The notes under the pieces were generated by a model that was given only the letters and a program-made list of their open reading frames with translations, searched no databases and had not been told where the DNA came from. The position numbers were made by a program, and so were the translations under genes. From NCBI GenBank assembly GCA_028818795.1, contig JAPPND010000142.1, positions 4,051-40,312 of the forward strand: a DNA stretch of 36,262 nt. The letters are read 5' to 3'. Source of the stretch: Gammaproteobacteria bacterium (lineage in GTDB: Bacteria > Pseudomonadota > Gammaproteobacteria > Pseudomonadales > Azotimanducaceae). Below are positions 26,820 through 36,214 of the stretch, piece after piece; position 1 is the first letter of the stretch; each line of letters starts with the position of its first letter.

Positions 26820-29800
26820 TCAGGCGGGAACCGCGTTCCGCCAGAAGCTACGGGCGGCGCGCTTCAAGTTGTCGAAATGGACGAACAACAACGGCGTCAG
26901 CAGCAGCGTTACCGCCGTCGCGAAGGTCAATCCCCCGATGATCGAGCGCGCCATCGGCATGTAGCTCTCGCCCGAGCCGCCGATACGCACATCGCCCACC
27001 GCCAACGGCAACAAGCCCGCGACGGTGGTCGCGGCGGTCATGAGGATCGGCCGCAGTCGGTCCCGGCCCGCCTGGATGATGGCCTCCTCCCGGGTCCGGC
27101 CATCCCGCATGAGCTGGAACACGCGGTTCAGCAACACGATGCCGTTGTTCACGACGATGCCCGCTAAGAGCACCATGCCGACCATCGCCATCTGGGTCAG
27201 CGGCGTACCGGTGGCCCAGAGGAAGAGCATCACCCCCACGGCGGAGTAGGCGATGGAGAACAACACCGCACTCGGGAACAGCGCCGACTCGAAGAGGGCG
27301 CCCATCAACATGTAGACGAGCAGGATGGCGGCGCCGATCATGATCAGCATGTCGCGGAACTGCTTCGCCTCGTAGTCGAAATCCCGCCCCATTTCCCAGC
27401 GGTAGCCGGTCGGCATCTCGAAGTTCCGCATGACGGCTTCGACCCGCTGCCGGGCCTCCATCGGGGCGATCTGCCGGAGGTCGAACTCAACGGTCGCTGC
27501 GGTTTCCCGGTTTTCGCGGCGGATGCCGCCGAGGGCGGGCCGGAAGCGCACCTCGGCAACCGCTTCGAGCGCCACCGTGCCGCCGCCCGGCACGAAGATC
27601 GGCAGCCGCTTCAAATCCTCGAGTTGGATGTTCTCGCGATCCTCGATCTCGAGGTGGATGTTGTCCTCCCAGCCGCCCTGGTCGAGTCCGCGGCGCATTT
27701 GCACGCCGGCGAGTGCCACGGAAATGCTGCGTGCGAGATTCTGCCCGGTCACGCCGAACTGACCGGCCTGTTCGGGCCTCAAGTGAACGGTGAGTTCCAT
27801 GCGGCTGGATTCCGACTCGGTGTGCACGTTGCTCAAGTACGGCAACGTTTCGAGTATGGCGATCACGTCTTCGGCGGTCGTCACGAGCTGCTCGGTGGAG
27901 TCGCCGATCAGGCGCACGCCCATCTCGCCGCCGCCGTCGCGGGACCAGCCTCGACCGCCCCGGGCGGAACGGAAGTAGAAGTTGACGTTGGGAACGGACG
28001 GCATCATGGCGAGGATGCGGTCCTTGACGACGGGAGCCGCGTAGGGCGCGTCTTCGCGCATGTTGATGTAGACGTCGCCACGGTCGTAGTCGAACGTCGT
28101 GGAGACGTCGCCGATGCCGAGTTCCTCCCGGCTGCCCATGATCGATGCCTCAACCTCGTCGACGATGGCCTCCATGCGTTCGAGCGCGATGGTGCCGCGC
28201 ACCCAGAACCTGAGCTGCAGCGTCTGGCTGTCTTCCTCGGGCGCCATGTCGACATCGAGTTGCGTGTAGCCCCACCAGCCCGCGACCGCGATCAGCGCCG
28301 CGACCAAGAGAGCGGCGTAGCGGTGCCGCAAGGTGAACAGCACGATTCGCTCGTAGGCATCGCCCAGTCGTTCGAAGAGGCGATGCCGGGGTTCGCCGCG
28401 ACCCTCCGGCATGCGGGCGAGGAGACTCGGAATCAGGGTCGTCGCGATGAGGAGCGAGGCGGCAATGGATGTGCACAGCGGGATCGCCACATTGCGCATC
28501 GCCGTGGTGGTGTCAACCATCTCTAGGAACAGCGTCGGGAGGAACACCACGATGGTCGTGAGCGTGCCAGCGGTGATCGCGAGACCCACCTCGGTGACAC
28601 CTTTGTCCGCCGCCTCGAAGGGGCTCAAGCCGTGGTCGCGGCGTTTGAGCGCCACGGATTCGGAAACCACGACGGCGTTGTCCACGAGCAGGCCCACCGC
28701 GAGCATCAGGCCGACGAGCGAGAGCACGTTCAGCGTCAGACCGGCGAAATACATGGCCCCAAGGGTGGCGACCAGCGCCAGCGGCACGGTGGCCGCGATT
28801 AGCAACGTTGGGAAGAGGCGACGGATGAATGCGAGAAGCACAATCGCCGAGAGTGCGCCGCCGATGACGCCGTTTTGGACCAGGTTTTCGAGCGACCGCA
28901 GCACGGGTTCGGCCTGGTCGCTGACGGTGAGGAACGATGCCTCGGCGAGTTCTGGATCGCGTGCAGCGCGGTCCATGGCGTCCTGCACGTCGTGAGCGAC
29001 CGCGACAAGGTTCGCCTCCGGCTTCTTGTATACCGATACACCCAGGGCGTCCTCCCCGTTCAAGCGGCGTTGGTCGGCCTCGTCCCGGGGCACGTACTCG
29101 ACGGTCGCGATCTCGCCCACTGAGAGGCCGGCACGGATCGGTAGGTCGAGGATGTCTTGGAGACCGTCGAACCGACCCAACGGCCGGATCTGGGTCTCGA
29201 GCCTCGCCAAGTCGATGCTGCCGGCCGACAGGTAGAAGTTCTCGTCCCGAAGACGTCGTTGTACGTCGAGAACGTCAAGCCCGTGCGCTTCGAGTCGGCC
29301 GGGATCGAGGGCAATGCGCACGTACTGCTGTTTGGCCCCGAACAGGTGAACGGAACTCACGCCGGGAACCCGTTCGAGCACCATTCGGACCCGGGCGTCG
29401 AGCAACCGCCAGGCGTCCTCCTGGTCCAGGTCGGGGGCGGCGATGACGAAGGACAGGATCGGGGCGTCCTCGCCTTCGTCCCAGCCGCCGAGCTCGATGT
29501 GCCGGATGTCGTCGGGCAACCTGTGCCGGATGCTCTCGACGAGTTCCTTGGCTTCGATGCCCCTGGCGGCGACATCCTCGCCGTCGTCGAGTTGCATCGA
29601 GACCCATACCCTGCCGGTGCGCGTTCGGGAATACATGCGGTCGATGCCGCCCATGGTGGAGAGGATCTCCTCCACCGGACGGGTGACGTTGCGTTCGACC
29701 TCCTGGGTCGATGTCGAGCCGTAGGGAATGCCGATCCCGATGTAGGAACTTTGCTGCTCGGGATACTGCTCGACGGCCATGCGCAGCCCGGCGAACGCGC

Positions 29801-29873
29801 CGACGATGACCAGACCGATGAACACCATGCCGACCGTCACCGGGCGGCGGATGGCGGCGCGAGAGACGATCAC
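26820..29873 (-). CDS. RND efflux permease subunit 2 (AcrB/HAE1-like)
   Basis: 1017 residues; a proton-driven inner-membrane pump that expels substrates through a tripartite complex. It begins with the cytoplasmic/TM1 block MIVSRAAIRRPVTVGMVFIG and has two large periplasmic loops and about 12 membrane segments. TM4 carries LAVGLLVDNAVVVSES with proton-relay Asp398; the second Asp of AcrB is Asn here, as in many relatives. The N-terminal EQYPEQQSSYIGIGIPYGSTS block is typical. The start is GTG at 29873, overlapping the stop of the first permease by four bases (GTGA). Paired, unequal permeases sharing one adaptor suggest a heteromeric pump like MdtBC. The substrate cannot be told from sequence. 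Confidence 0.92.
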   Translation of the reverse strand: MIVSRAAIRRPVTVGMVFIGLVIVGAFAGLRMAVEQYPEQQSSYIGIGIPYGSTSTQEVERNVTRPVEEILSTMGGIDRMYSRTRTGRVWVSMQLDDGEDVAARGIEAKELVESIRHRLPDDIRHIELGGWDEGEDAPILSFVIAAPDLDQEDAWRLLDARVRMVLERVPGVSSVHLFGAKQQYVRIALDPGRLEAHGLDVLDVQRRLRDENFYLSAGSIDLARLETQIRPLGRFDGLQDILDLPIRAGLSVGEIATVEYVPRDEADQRRLNGEDALGVSVYKKPEANLVAVAHDVQDAMDRAARDPELAEASFLTVSDQAEPVLRSLENLVQNGVIGGALSAIVLLAFIRRLFPTLLIAATVPLALVATLGAMYFAGLTLNVLSLVGLMLAVGLLVDNAVVVSESVALKRRDHGLSPFEAADKGVTEVGLAITAGTLTTIVVFLPTLFLEMVDTTTAMRNVAIPLCTSIAASLLIATTLIPSLLARMPEGRGEPRHRLFERLGDAYERIVLFTLRHRYAALLVAALIAVAGWWGYTQLDVDMAPEEDSQTLQLRFWVRGTIALERMEAIVDEVEASIMGSREELGIGDVSTTFDYDRGDVYINMREDAPYAAPVVKDRILAMMPSVPNVNFYFRSARGGRGWSRDGGGEMGVRLIGDSTEQLVTTAEDVIAILETLPYLSNVHTESESSRMELTVHLRPEQAGQFGVTGQNLARSISVALAGVQMRRGLDQGGWEDNIHLEIEDRENIQLEDLKRLPIFVPGGGTVALEAVAEVRFRPALGGIRRENRETAATVEFDLRQIAPMEARQRVEAVMRNFEMPTGYRWEMGRDFDYEAKQFRDMLIMIGAAILLVYMLMGALFESALFPSAVLFSIAYSAVGVMLFLWATGTPLTQMAMVGMVLLAGIVVNNGIVLLNRVFQLMRDGRTREEAIIQAGRDRLRPILMTAATTVAGLLPLAVGDVRIGGSGESYMPMARSIIGGLTFATAVTLLLTPLLFVHFDNLKRAARSFWRNAVPA

Positions 29874-32800
29874 GCCCGGGCCTCCTCGAACACGTCCCCG
29901 TGGATCTGTTTCCGGTCAACGAGATCGTACACGACCGGTATCACGACGAGGGTCAGCAAAGTCGCACCCAACAAGCCGCCGATCACGGTGATCGCCATGG
30001 GTGTGCGCAGCTCCGACGCCTCCCCGAGGCCAATGGCCATCGGCAGCAGTCCAAGGACGGTGGTGATCGTGGTCATCGTAATCGGACGGAACCGCTGCCG
30101 TGCGCCGGTGACCACCGCGGTCCGGCGGTCCAGTCCCTCGAGCCGCAACCGATTGACGCGGTCCACGAGCACGATGGCGTTGTTGACCACGATGCCCACC
30201 AGGAGGATCGCGCCGATGAACACCACCACCGAGATCGAGACGCCGGCCAGATAGATGCCGAGCACGGCGCCGATCGCGGCCAGCGGCGCCGTGAACATGA
30301 TCACGAACGGATGCAGCAGGGACTCGAACAGCGACGCCATCACCAGGTAGACGAGAATGAGCGCCAGCAGCAGCGCTAGCTGCAGCGATGTGAACGACGC
30401 TTCCATTTCCTCCGCCTGGCCGCTGATCCGGCTGGTCACGTTGGGAGGGTGGGGGATCCCGGCGAGCAGGCCCAGCGCTTCTTCGCCGCCCAATGCCAGA
30501 TCGCCATGGTCCACGTGGGCGCTGACCACGGCAACGCGTTTCTGGCCGATGCGCTGGATGTCCGCGGGACCCACCGCCATCGACACCTCAGCTAGGGCGC
30601 CGAGCCGGATCTGCCGATTCCCGGCATCGACAAGCAGGTTCTCGACGTCGGCCTTCGAGTTGCGTTCCGCTTCGTCGAGCCGCACCCGGATGTCCACGCG
30701 CTTGTCCCGCCACGTGAACTTGGTGGGGACGTCCCCGCGGATCTTCCGAACCACGCGGTTCGCGACGTCGGGCACGAACAACCCGGTGGCCGCGGTGCGC
30801 TCCTGGTCGAACTCGATCTGCAGTTCCGGATAGCCGGGCCGGATGCTCGACTCCACATCGCTGAACGACGGCGAGACCGACATGGCGGCTACTAGCCGTT
30901 CGGCCACCATCTCCAGGGCCTGCAGGTCGTTGCCCGCGATTTCGACCTCGAGCGGCGTCGCGAACGTGAAGAGCTGCGGACGTTCCACGGTGAACTGCGC
31001 GGCGGGAACCGACTCGAGACGGTCTCTCGTCAACGACATGACCCGGGCTTCGTCCGAAGGGGTCGCGTCCGGCTCCAGAACCACGCTGAGTTCGCCGATC
31101 TGTTCGCCGCCCCGGGACGCGCTCGCATCGAGTCTGCCGCCGGTGCCGGCTACCGAATAGGTGGTCGCGACGCCGGGAAACGTGAGCAACGTCTGTTGCA
31201 CCTCGGCGAGCAATACATCGGTGAGTTCCAACCGGGTGCCCGGTTCGAGTTCGATGTCGACCCGGAACTCGCCCTGCGAGAGCGGGGGAATCAGTTTCAC
31301 CGGGAGGTCTGGCACCAAGGCGGCCGCTCCGCCAAGGGCGGCGAAGGCAACCGACAGTGTGAGCGCCCGAAAGCGCAGGGCGTTGCGCAGCAGTACGTCG
31401 TAGCCAGCGAAGACACGGTCGTAGACCTGGTCGAAGGTCCACTCCGCGGGACGGGCCAAGAGCGCCATTGCCCGCTTGGCGAGTCGCCAGGCCGCCACGG
31501 TGCCGCGCACGGCCATCCGCAAGGGCACCCCGAGACCACGACGCCACCATGGCGCGGACGCCGTGTCCTCGGTCGTCGCGGCATTGCGTTGTGGGGCGAT
31601 TGCCGACAGCATCGGAATGAGCGTGAAGGCGAGCACCAGCGAGGCCAGCAATGCGAACGTGACCGTCAGCGCCTGGTCGCGGAATAGCTGCCCGGCGATG
31701 CCCTCGACGAAGGCCAGCGGCAGGAACACGGCGATGGTGGTCATGGTCGATGCCAACACCGCACCGCCCATCTCGCCGGTGCCGCGTCGTGCGGCGTCCT
31801 GGAGCGTGGTCAGGGGATCGTTGCGGTGGCGGGCGATATTCTCAAGGACGACGATGGCGTTGTCCATCAGCATGCCCACGGCCAACGCGATGCCGCCGAG
31901 GCTCATGATGTTCAGTGTGATGTCGAAGGCGTCCATGAGGACGAACGTGGCTAGCACGGAGACCGGGATGGTCGCGGTGACGATCAGCGTGCTGCGGACG
32001 TCCTTGAGGAACAGGTAAAGCACGATCACGGCGAGCAGGCCGCCGATGATCGCGGCGTAGCGGACCTCGTCGATGGCCGCCGAGATGAATTCGGCCTGGT
32101 CGTAGATCGTCACGAGCTCGTAGTTGGCTGGGAGATCTGCGGCGATCTCGTCCATCCGCTCCTGGATGGCGGCGGCGACCGCCACGGTGTTGGCGTCGCC
32201 CTCCTTGTACATGGCGATCTCGATGGCCTCGTTGCCGTCCACCCGCATGACGCTGTCGCGTTCCTTGTGGCTCTCGTAGACGGTGGCCACGTCCTTGAGA
32301 CGCAGCACGCGGCCCTGGTCCTGGAAGACGATGGTCTCGGCGATGTCGCCGACCGACTCGAACTCGTTGACGGTGCGCACTAGGAACTCTTCGCCCCGCG
32401 CCGTCAGCCGCCCACCCGAGAGGTTGATGTTGGCAGCCTGCAGGCGCTGCCCCAACGACTGCACGCTCATGCCGAGTTGGGCCAGGCGTTCCTGGTCGAC
32501 ATCCACGGCGATCTCGTCCTCGAAGCCCCCGCTGACCAGCACTGCCGCGACGCCGAGCACCGGATCGAGCCGCTTCTTGACGACGTCTTCGGCGAAACGG
32601 CGTAGCTCCTGGAGCTGCGCCGTCTCGGCGCCCGCCTCGCGTTCCTTGAGCACGACGGCGGACCGGACGATCGGGTCCAGGTTGGGGTTCAGGCGAAGGA
32701 TCGACGGTCGCTCGACCTCCAACGGCAACCGCACTAGGTCGAGCTTCTCGCGGACCTCCACTGCGGCGTTGGTCATGTCCGTGCCCCAGGCGAACTCCAG

Positions 32801-33076
32801 CACCACATCGGACCGCTCCGCCGCGGAGATGGAGTGCATGCGCCTTAGCCCGTTGATGACCCCGACGCGTTCCTCCAGCCGGCGGGTGATCTGCTCCTCG
32901 ACTTCGGCGGGCGCGGCGCCTTCGAAGTCGGTCCTGACCGTCAACGTGGGGTAGGCGAGTTCCGGAAGCAGGTTCAGGCCGAGGCGGTCGAGGGAAAGGC
33001 CGCCGAAGAGAGCGACGGCGAAAGTGGCCATCGCAACGGTGACGGGCCGGGCGATCGCGGTCGCGACGATGCTCAT
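29870..33076 (-). CDS. RND efflux permease subunit 1 (AcrB/HAE1-like)
   Basis: 1068 residues, larger than its partner. It starts with MSIVATAIARPVTVAMATFA (TM1) and continues with LNLLPELAYPTLTVRTDFEGAAP, the usual first periplasmic block. TM4 has ALAVGMLMDNAIVVLENIARH with Asp405 as the likely proton-relay residue. Between TM6 and TM7 is an extended basic, amphipathic segment with WWRRGLGVPLRMAV and WTFDQVYDRVFAGY, the main source of extra length. The C-terminal half repeats the fold and has LVGIVVNNAIVLVDRVNRLR. The gene lies 36 bases after the adaptor gene and overlaps the second permease, so all three are likely one transcript. No outer-membrane channel gene is in the window; the pump may share a TolC encoded elsewhere. 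Confidence 0.92.
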   Translation of the reverse strand: MSIVATAIARPVTVAMATFAVALFGGLSLDRLGLNLLPELAYPTLTVRTDFEGAAPAEVEEQITRRLEERVGVINGLRRMHSISAAERSDVVLEFAWGTDMTNAAVEVREKLDLVRLPLEVERPSILRLNPNLDPIVRSAVVLKEREAGAETAQLQELRRFAEDVVKKRLDPVLGVAAVLVSGGFEDEIAVDVDQERLAQLGMSVQSLGQRLQAANINLSGGRLTARGEEFLVRTVNEFESVGDIAETIVFQDQGRVLRLKDVATVYESHKERDSVMRVDGNEAIEIAMYKEGDANTVAVAAAIQERMDEIAADLPANYELVTIYDQAEFISAAIDEVRYAAIIGGLLAVIVLYLFLKDVRSTLIVTATIPVSVLATFVLMDAFDITLNIMSLGGIALAVGMLMDNAIVVLENIARHRNDPLTTLQDAARRGTGEMGGAVLASTMTTIAVFLPLAFVEGIAGQLFRDQALTVTFALLASLVLAFTLIPMLSAIAPQRNAATTEDTASAPWWRRGLGVPLRMAVRGTVAAWRLAKRAMALLARPAEWTFDQVYDRVFAGYDVLLRNALRFRALTLSVAFAALGGAAALVPDLPVKLIPPLSQGEFRVDIELEPGTRLELTDVLLAEVQQTLLTFPGVATTYSVAGTGGRLDASASRGGEQIGELSVVLEPDATPSDEARVMSLTRDRLESVPAAQFTVERPQLFTFATPLEVEIAGNDLQALEMVAERLVAAMSVSPSFSDVESSIRPGYPELQIEFDQERTAATGLFVPDVANRVVRKIRGDVPTKFTWRDKRVDIRVRLDEAERNSKADVENLLVDAGNRQIRLGALAEVSMAVGPADIQRIGQKRVAVVSAHVDHGDLALGGEEALGLLAGIPHPPNVTSRISGQAEEMEASFTSLQLALLLALILVYLVMASLFESLLHPFVIMFTAPLAAIGAVLGIYLAGVSISVVVFIGAILLVGIVVNNAIVLVDRVNRLRLEGLDRRTAVVTGARQRFRPITMTTITTVLGLLPMAIGLGEASELRTPMAITVIGGLLGATLLTLVVIPVVYDLVDRKQIHGDVFEEARA

Positions 33077-33112
33077 GGTATGACCCGGGTCGGTGTGGGC
33101 GGGCTTGCCGGG

Positions 33113-34318
33113 CTAACCGGAACCGAGTGGGACGTTGTCGTCCACGACCGACACCCGGGCGCCGTTGCGAAGTCCGCCGTGGCCGGTCCTCACGACCCAT
33201 TCGCCGGCAGCGACCCCGTTCAGGATTTCGACGTTGCCGTCGGACACGTAGCCCATGGCGACGTCCCGGCGTTCGACAACGCCGCCCTCGACCACGAACA
33301 GGCTGTTGTCGTTACGCCGCGTCACCACTGCTTCCAACGGTACCAGCAAAGCGTCGGTGTGTTGGTCGATCCGTACGTCGACGCGGGCGAACATTCCGGG
33401 TCTTAGACGCGTGTCGTCGTTCGCGAGCGTCACCGTCACCCGGAACGTGCCGGAGCCGGCATCGACCTCCGGCGCAACCCGCGCGATCGTGCCGTCGAAC
33501 TGTTCGTCCGGGAGCGCGTCGATGTGGACCCGGGCGTACTGGTCTCGGCGAATGTTCTGTATCTCCCGCTCGGGCACGTTGAGTTCCGCCTCGATGACGT
33601 CCAGGCGCTTCATCTCGAACGCCGGTGCGTTCTGGTTTAGCGTGTGGCCGACCTTGATGTGGCGGCGGGTGATGACACCGTCGATGGTCGCCCGGATGGT
33701 AGCCTCCTTCAGCTCGTATTCGCGTAGCCGCAGGTTTGTTTCCTCGGCTTCAAACGCGAACTTGGCGTCGTCGTGGTCGTTCGGCGAGATCATCTTCGCC
33801 TCGAACATGCGCTGGGCGCGTTCGTAGGCGGTCTTCAAACGGTCGAGTTGCGCCCTGGAACCTGCCAGCTCGAGGTTGAGCCGTTCGGTTTCCAGCTGGG
33901 CGAGGGATTGCCCTGCCTTCACCACGTCGCCTTCTTCGGCGTACAGCGCTTCGACGACGCCTTGGGTGCGGGCCACCACGACGGCCTCCTCGGCGGCCGT
34001 CAGATTCGTCGAACCCTCGTAGTACGCCTCGATGGTGCCGCGCCGAACTTGGGCGACGTTGACGGGGACGGGCGGCGCCTCTTCGCCGGGTACTCCGTCC
34101 CCCCTACGACCCGGTCGGCCAGCCGGTCTGCCGGCCGTGTCCTTCCCATCAGCGCGCGCGGTCTCCGAGGCGTCGGCGCTTTCTTCTTCACCCTGACATG
34201 CTGCGAGTGTGAGGCACGCGATGAAGCAGATGACCGACAGGAGGGCTGGTCGACGTTGATTGCCGATCGCGCCGGTTCGGAGTGTATGCGAAGCCAACTG
34301 CTTATCCTTCAACGCCAT
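33113..34318 (-). CDS. Lipoprotein membrane-fusion adaptor of the RND pump (HlyD/AcrA-like)
   Basis: 401 residues from ATG 34318. The N-terminus has a lipobox, CFIACLTLAAC, with Cys41 as lipidation site, so the adaptor is anchored in the inner or outer leaflet facing the periplasm. A low-complexity Glu/Asp/Arg/Pro linker follows. Adaptor blocks are PVNVAQVRRGTIEAYYEGS, the lipoyl half-motif VVEALYAEEGDVVKAGQSLA, a helical hairpin around TERLNLELAGSRAQLDRLK, the second lipoyl half ATIRATIDGVITRRHIKVG, and the beta-barrel VTLANDDTRLRPGMFARVDV. It bridges the two permeases to an outer-membrane channel. An upstream ATG at 34342 is possible, but a TATGAT -10-like element overlaps it, favouring 34318. 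Confidence 0.9.
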   Translation of the reverse strand: MALKDKQLASHTLRTGAIGNQRRPALLSVICFIACLTLAACQGEEESADASETARADGKDTAGRPAGRPGRRGDGVPGEEAPPVPVNVAQVRRGTIEAYYEGSTNLTAAEEAVVVARTQGVVEALYAEEGDVVKAGQSLAQLETERLNLELAGSRAQLDRLKTAYERAQRMFEAKMISPNDHDDAKFAFEAEETNLRLREYELKEATIRATIDGVITRRHIKVGHTLNQNAPAFEMKRLDVIEAELNVPEREIQNIRRDQYARVHIDALPDEQFDGTIARVAPEVDAGSGTFRVTVTLANDDTRLRPGMFARVDVRIDQHTDALLVPLEAVVTRRNDNSLFVVEGGVVERRDVAMGYVSDGNVEILNGVAAGEWVVRTGHGGLRNGARVSVVDDNVPLGSG

Positions 34319-34337
34319 TGCAAAAGGGTGGCCAGGT

Positions 34338-34343
34338 ATCATA
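34338..34343 (-). promoter_or_regulatory. -10-like element for the pump operon
   Basis: Read on the minus strand the bases are TATGAT, five of six matches to consensus, 19 bases before the chosen adaptor start. No recognisable -35 lies 16-18 bases upstream, so this is weak support. If real, it rules out the alternative start at 34342. Confidence 0.25.
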
Positions 34344-34416
34344 CAGGAGCCGATTGACGGGCCGATGTGGCGATGACGGACGACGAAGCAGTGCAGGCCT
34401 GCCGGGCCGATGGGAA

Positions 34417-34445
34417 TTGATCGAAAGGACCATTGCCGCCATACT
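34417..34445 (+). promoter_or_regulatory. Candidate sigma-70 promoter for the copper monooxygenase-like gene
   Basis: TTGATC (34417-34422) and CATACT (34440-34445) have the ideal 17-base spacing, with four of six matches each. The predicted transcript start would be about 20 bases before the ATG at 34473, leaving room for the AGGGGA ribosome binding site at 34461-34466. Confidence 0.4.
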
Positions 34446-34472
34446 GGATTGCTGGCGAAAAGGGGAATCTCC

Positions 34473-36152
34473 ATGACTCGCACATCGATCATCTGCAGTT
34501 TGGCGGCGGGCCTGACTGCGCTCACCGCGGCGGCCAACGGCGTGGGCGAGCGCGTCGACAATTTCAAGCTGCTCGACCACCGCGGCAATTCCCACGAACT
34601 GCACTACCTGTCCGATATGAAGGCGGTCGTCCTGATGTCCCACACCAGCGGCTGCGAGGCCATCGCCGGGGACATCGAGCGCTTCGATGCGCTTGCGGGC
34701 GAGTACGCCGACCAGGATGTCGAATTCCTGATGATCAACGCCGACGGTCTGGCCGACCGCCGGGCAGTCGGCGTGGGTCCGAAGTCGCCGGTCCTGGTCG
34801 ACGGGACGCGGATCATCGGCGAGTCCCTCGGTTTCCAGGCTGCGGGCGAGGTCCTGATCATCGATCCGGCCAACTGGCAGGTGGTCTACCGCGGCGGCGC
34901 GAAGGCGGGCTTGGCGCTGGCGGACTTCCTTGCCGGGCGGGACATCGCCGCGGGCGTCGAGGATCCCGGCGAATGCTCCCTGACTTTCGACCGGCCGGAT
35001 ACGGACCTCACCTACACCGAAGACGTGGGACCGATACTCGCGGCCAACTGCGTGACCTGCCATCGGGAGGGCGGCATCGGCCCCTGGGCCATGACGGGCT
35101 ACCCCATGGTGCGCGGCTTCGCGCCCATGATCCGCGAAGTGATCCGCACCAAGCGCATGCCGCCGTGGCACGCCGACCCGGTGCACGGGGATTTCTCCAA
35201 TGACCGCTCGCTGACCACAGAAGAGATCCGCATGATCGTCCATTGGGCGGAAGCCGGCGCTCCCCGGGGCGAGGGCGAGGATCCGTTGGAAACCCTGGAT
35301 CAGGAATGGCCGGAGTGGCCGTTGGGCGAGCCGGATGTCGTTGTCGACATCCCGTCCTTCGACGTCCCGGCATCGGGCGTGGTCGAGTACAAGTATCAGT
35401 ATGTCAAGAACCCCCTTGAAAAGGACGTCTGGGTACGCGCCTCGGACATCCTGCCCGGCGACCGCGCCGCACTGCACCACGTCATCACCACCTGGACAAT
35501 GCCGGGCCGGGACGAGAACGGCAAACGCCAGCGTGGCAGTCTGGGGGGCTACGTGCCGGGCATGGTTTCGGCGGAGTTTCCGGAAGACACCGGAACCCTG
35601 CTACCGGCGGGGTCGTTCATCGTCTTCCAGATGCATTACACGCCCTACGGCAAGGCCGTGACCGATGCGTCGCGGTTCGGCATCTACCTCTATGACAAGC
35701 CTCCGAAGCACCGTCTGCGTTCGACCGCGCTGATCAACGGCGAGATCAAGATCCCGCCGCACGCAAAGAACCACGCCGAAACTGCGGAACGCACATTCGA
35801 GAAGGACATACTGGTCTACACCCTGTTGCCGCATGCGCATTACCGGGGCAAGGCGTCCGAGTTCCGCGCGTTCTATCCGGATGGAACGGAAGAGGTCCTT
35901 CTTTCCGTGCCGAACTACGACTTCAACTGGCAGACCACCTACTTGCTGACGGAGCCCAAGGTTCTCCCAGCCGGTACCCGGGTTGTTCACCGGACCTGGT
36001 GGGACAACTCGGCTCAGAACCCCGCGAACCCGGATCCAACCCGCGAGGTTCCCTGGGGTCTACAGTCCTGGGACGAGATGCTCTACGGCGCCATCGACTT
36101 CCGGGTTCTTGCGAGTGACGCCGTCGAGGTCGAGTCGGCCGGCTCGGACTAG
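34473..36152 (+). CDS. Secreted peroxiredoxin/thioredoxin-like - cytochrome c - copper monooxygenase-like fusion
   Basis: 559 residues from ATG 34473, which has AGGGGA upstream; a longer frame from 34410 lacks this site and would precede the signal peptide. MTRTSIICSLAAGLTALTAA directs export. Residues ~25-155 form an AhpC/thioredoxin-like fold with a single Cys61 in HTSGCEAI, without the second Cys of a C-x-x-C. CVTCH at 193-197 is a c-type haem site, with Met229 in RMPPWHAD a likely sixth ligand. From ~285 to the end is a PHM/DBH-like copper type II monooxygenase module. Its candidate copper ligands are all present: His335-His336, His388 (QMHYT), His454 and His456 (HAHY), and Met536 (DEM). 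Ascorbate-dependent hydroxylation is the family chemistry; the haem could replace ascorbate as electron donor (inference). It is divergent from the pump operon. Confidence 0.85.
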   Translation: MTRTSIICSLAAGLTALTAAANGVGERVDNFKLLDHRGNSHELHYLSDMKAVVLMSHTSGCEAIAGDIERFDALAGEYADQDVEFLMINADGLADRRAVGVGPKSPVLVDGTRIIGESLGFQAAGEVLIIDPANWQVVYRGGAKAGLALADFLAGRDIAAGVEDPGECSLTFDRPDTDLTYTEDVGPILAANCVTCHREGGIGPWAMTGYPMVRGFAPMIREVIRTKRMPPWHADPVHGDFSNDRSLTTEEIRMIVHWAEAGAPRGEGEDPLETLDQEWPEWPLGEPDVVVDIPSFDVPASGVVEYKYQYVKNPLEKDVWVRASDILPGDRAALHHVITTWTMPGRDENGKRQRGSLGGYVPGMVSAEFPEDTGTLLPAGSFIVFQMHYTPYGKAVTDASRFGIYLYDKPPKHRLRSTALINGEIKIPPHAKNHAETAERTFEKDILVYTLLPHAHYRGKASEFRAFYPDGTEEVLLSVPNYDFNWQTTYLLTEPKVLPAGTRVVHRTWWDNSAQNPANPDPTREVPWGLQSWDEMLYGAIDFRVLASDAVEVESAGSD

Positions 36153-36163
36153 AGCGACCCTAT

Positions 36164-36182
36164 CGCGCCCGCGGGGGGCGCG
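36164..36182 (+). terminator. GC-rich hairpin after the copper monooxygenase-like gene
   Basis: CGCGCCC (36164-36170) and GGGCGCG (36176-36182) form a seven-base-pair stem with loop GCGGG, 11 bases after the stop. There is no T tract, so it is a plausible but weak terminator. Confidence 0.35.
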
Positions 36183-36214
36183 GTTGCCGCACCGTGGGGT
36201 TCGCGAACACGGGA

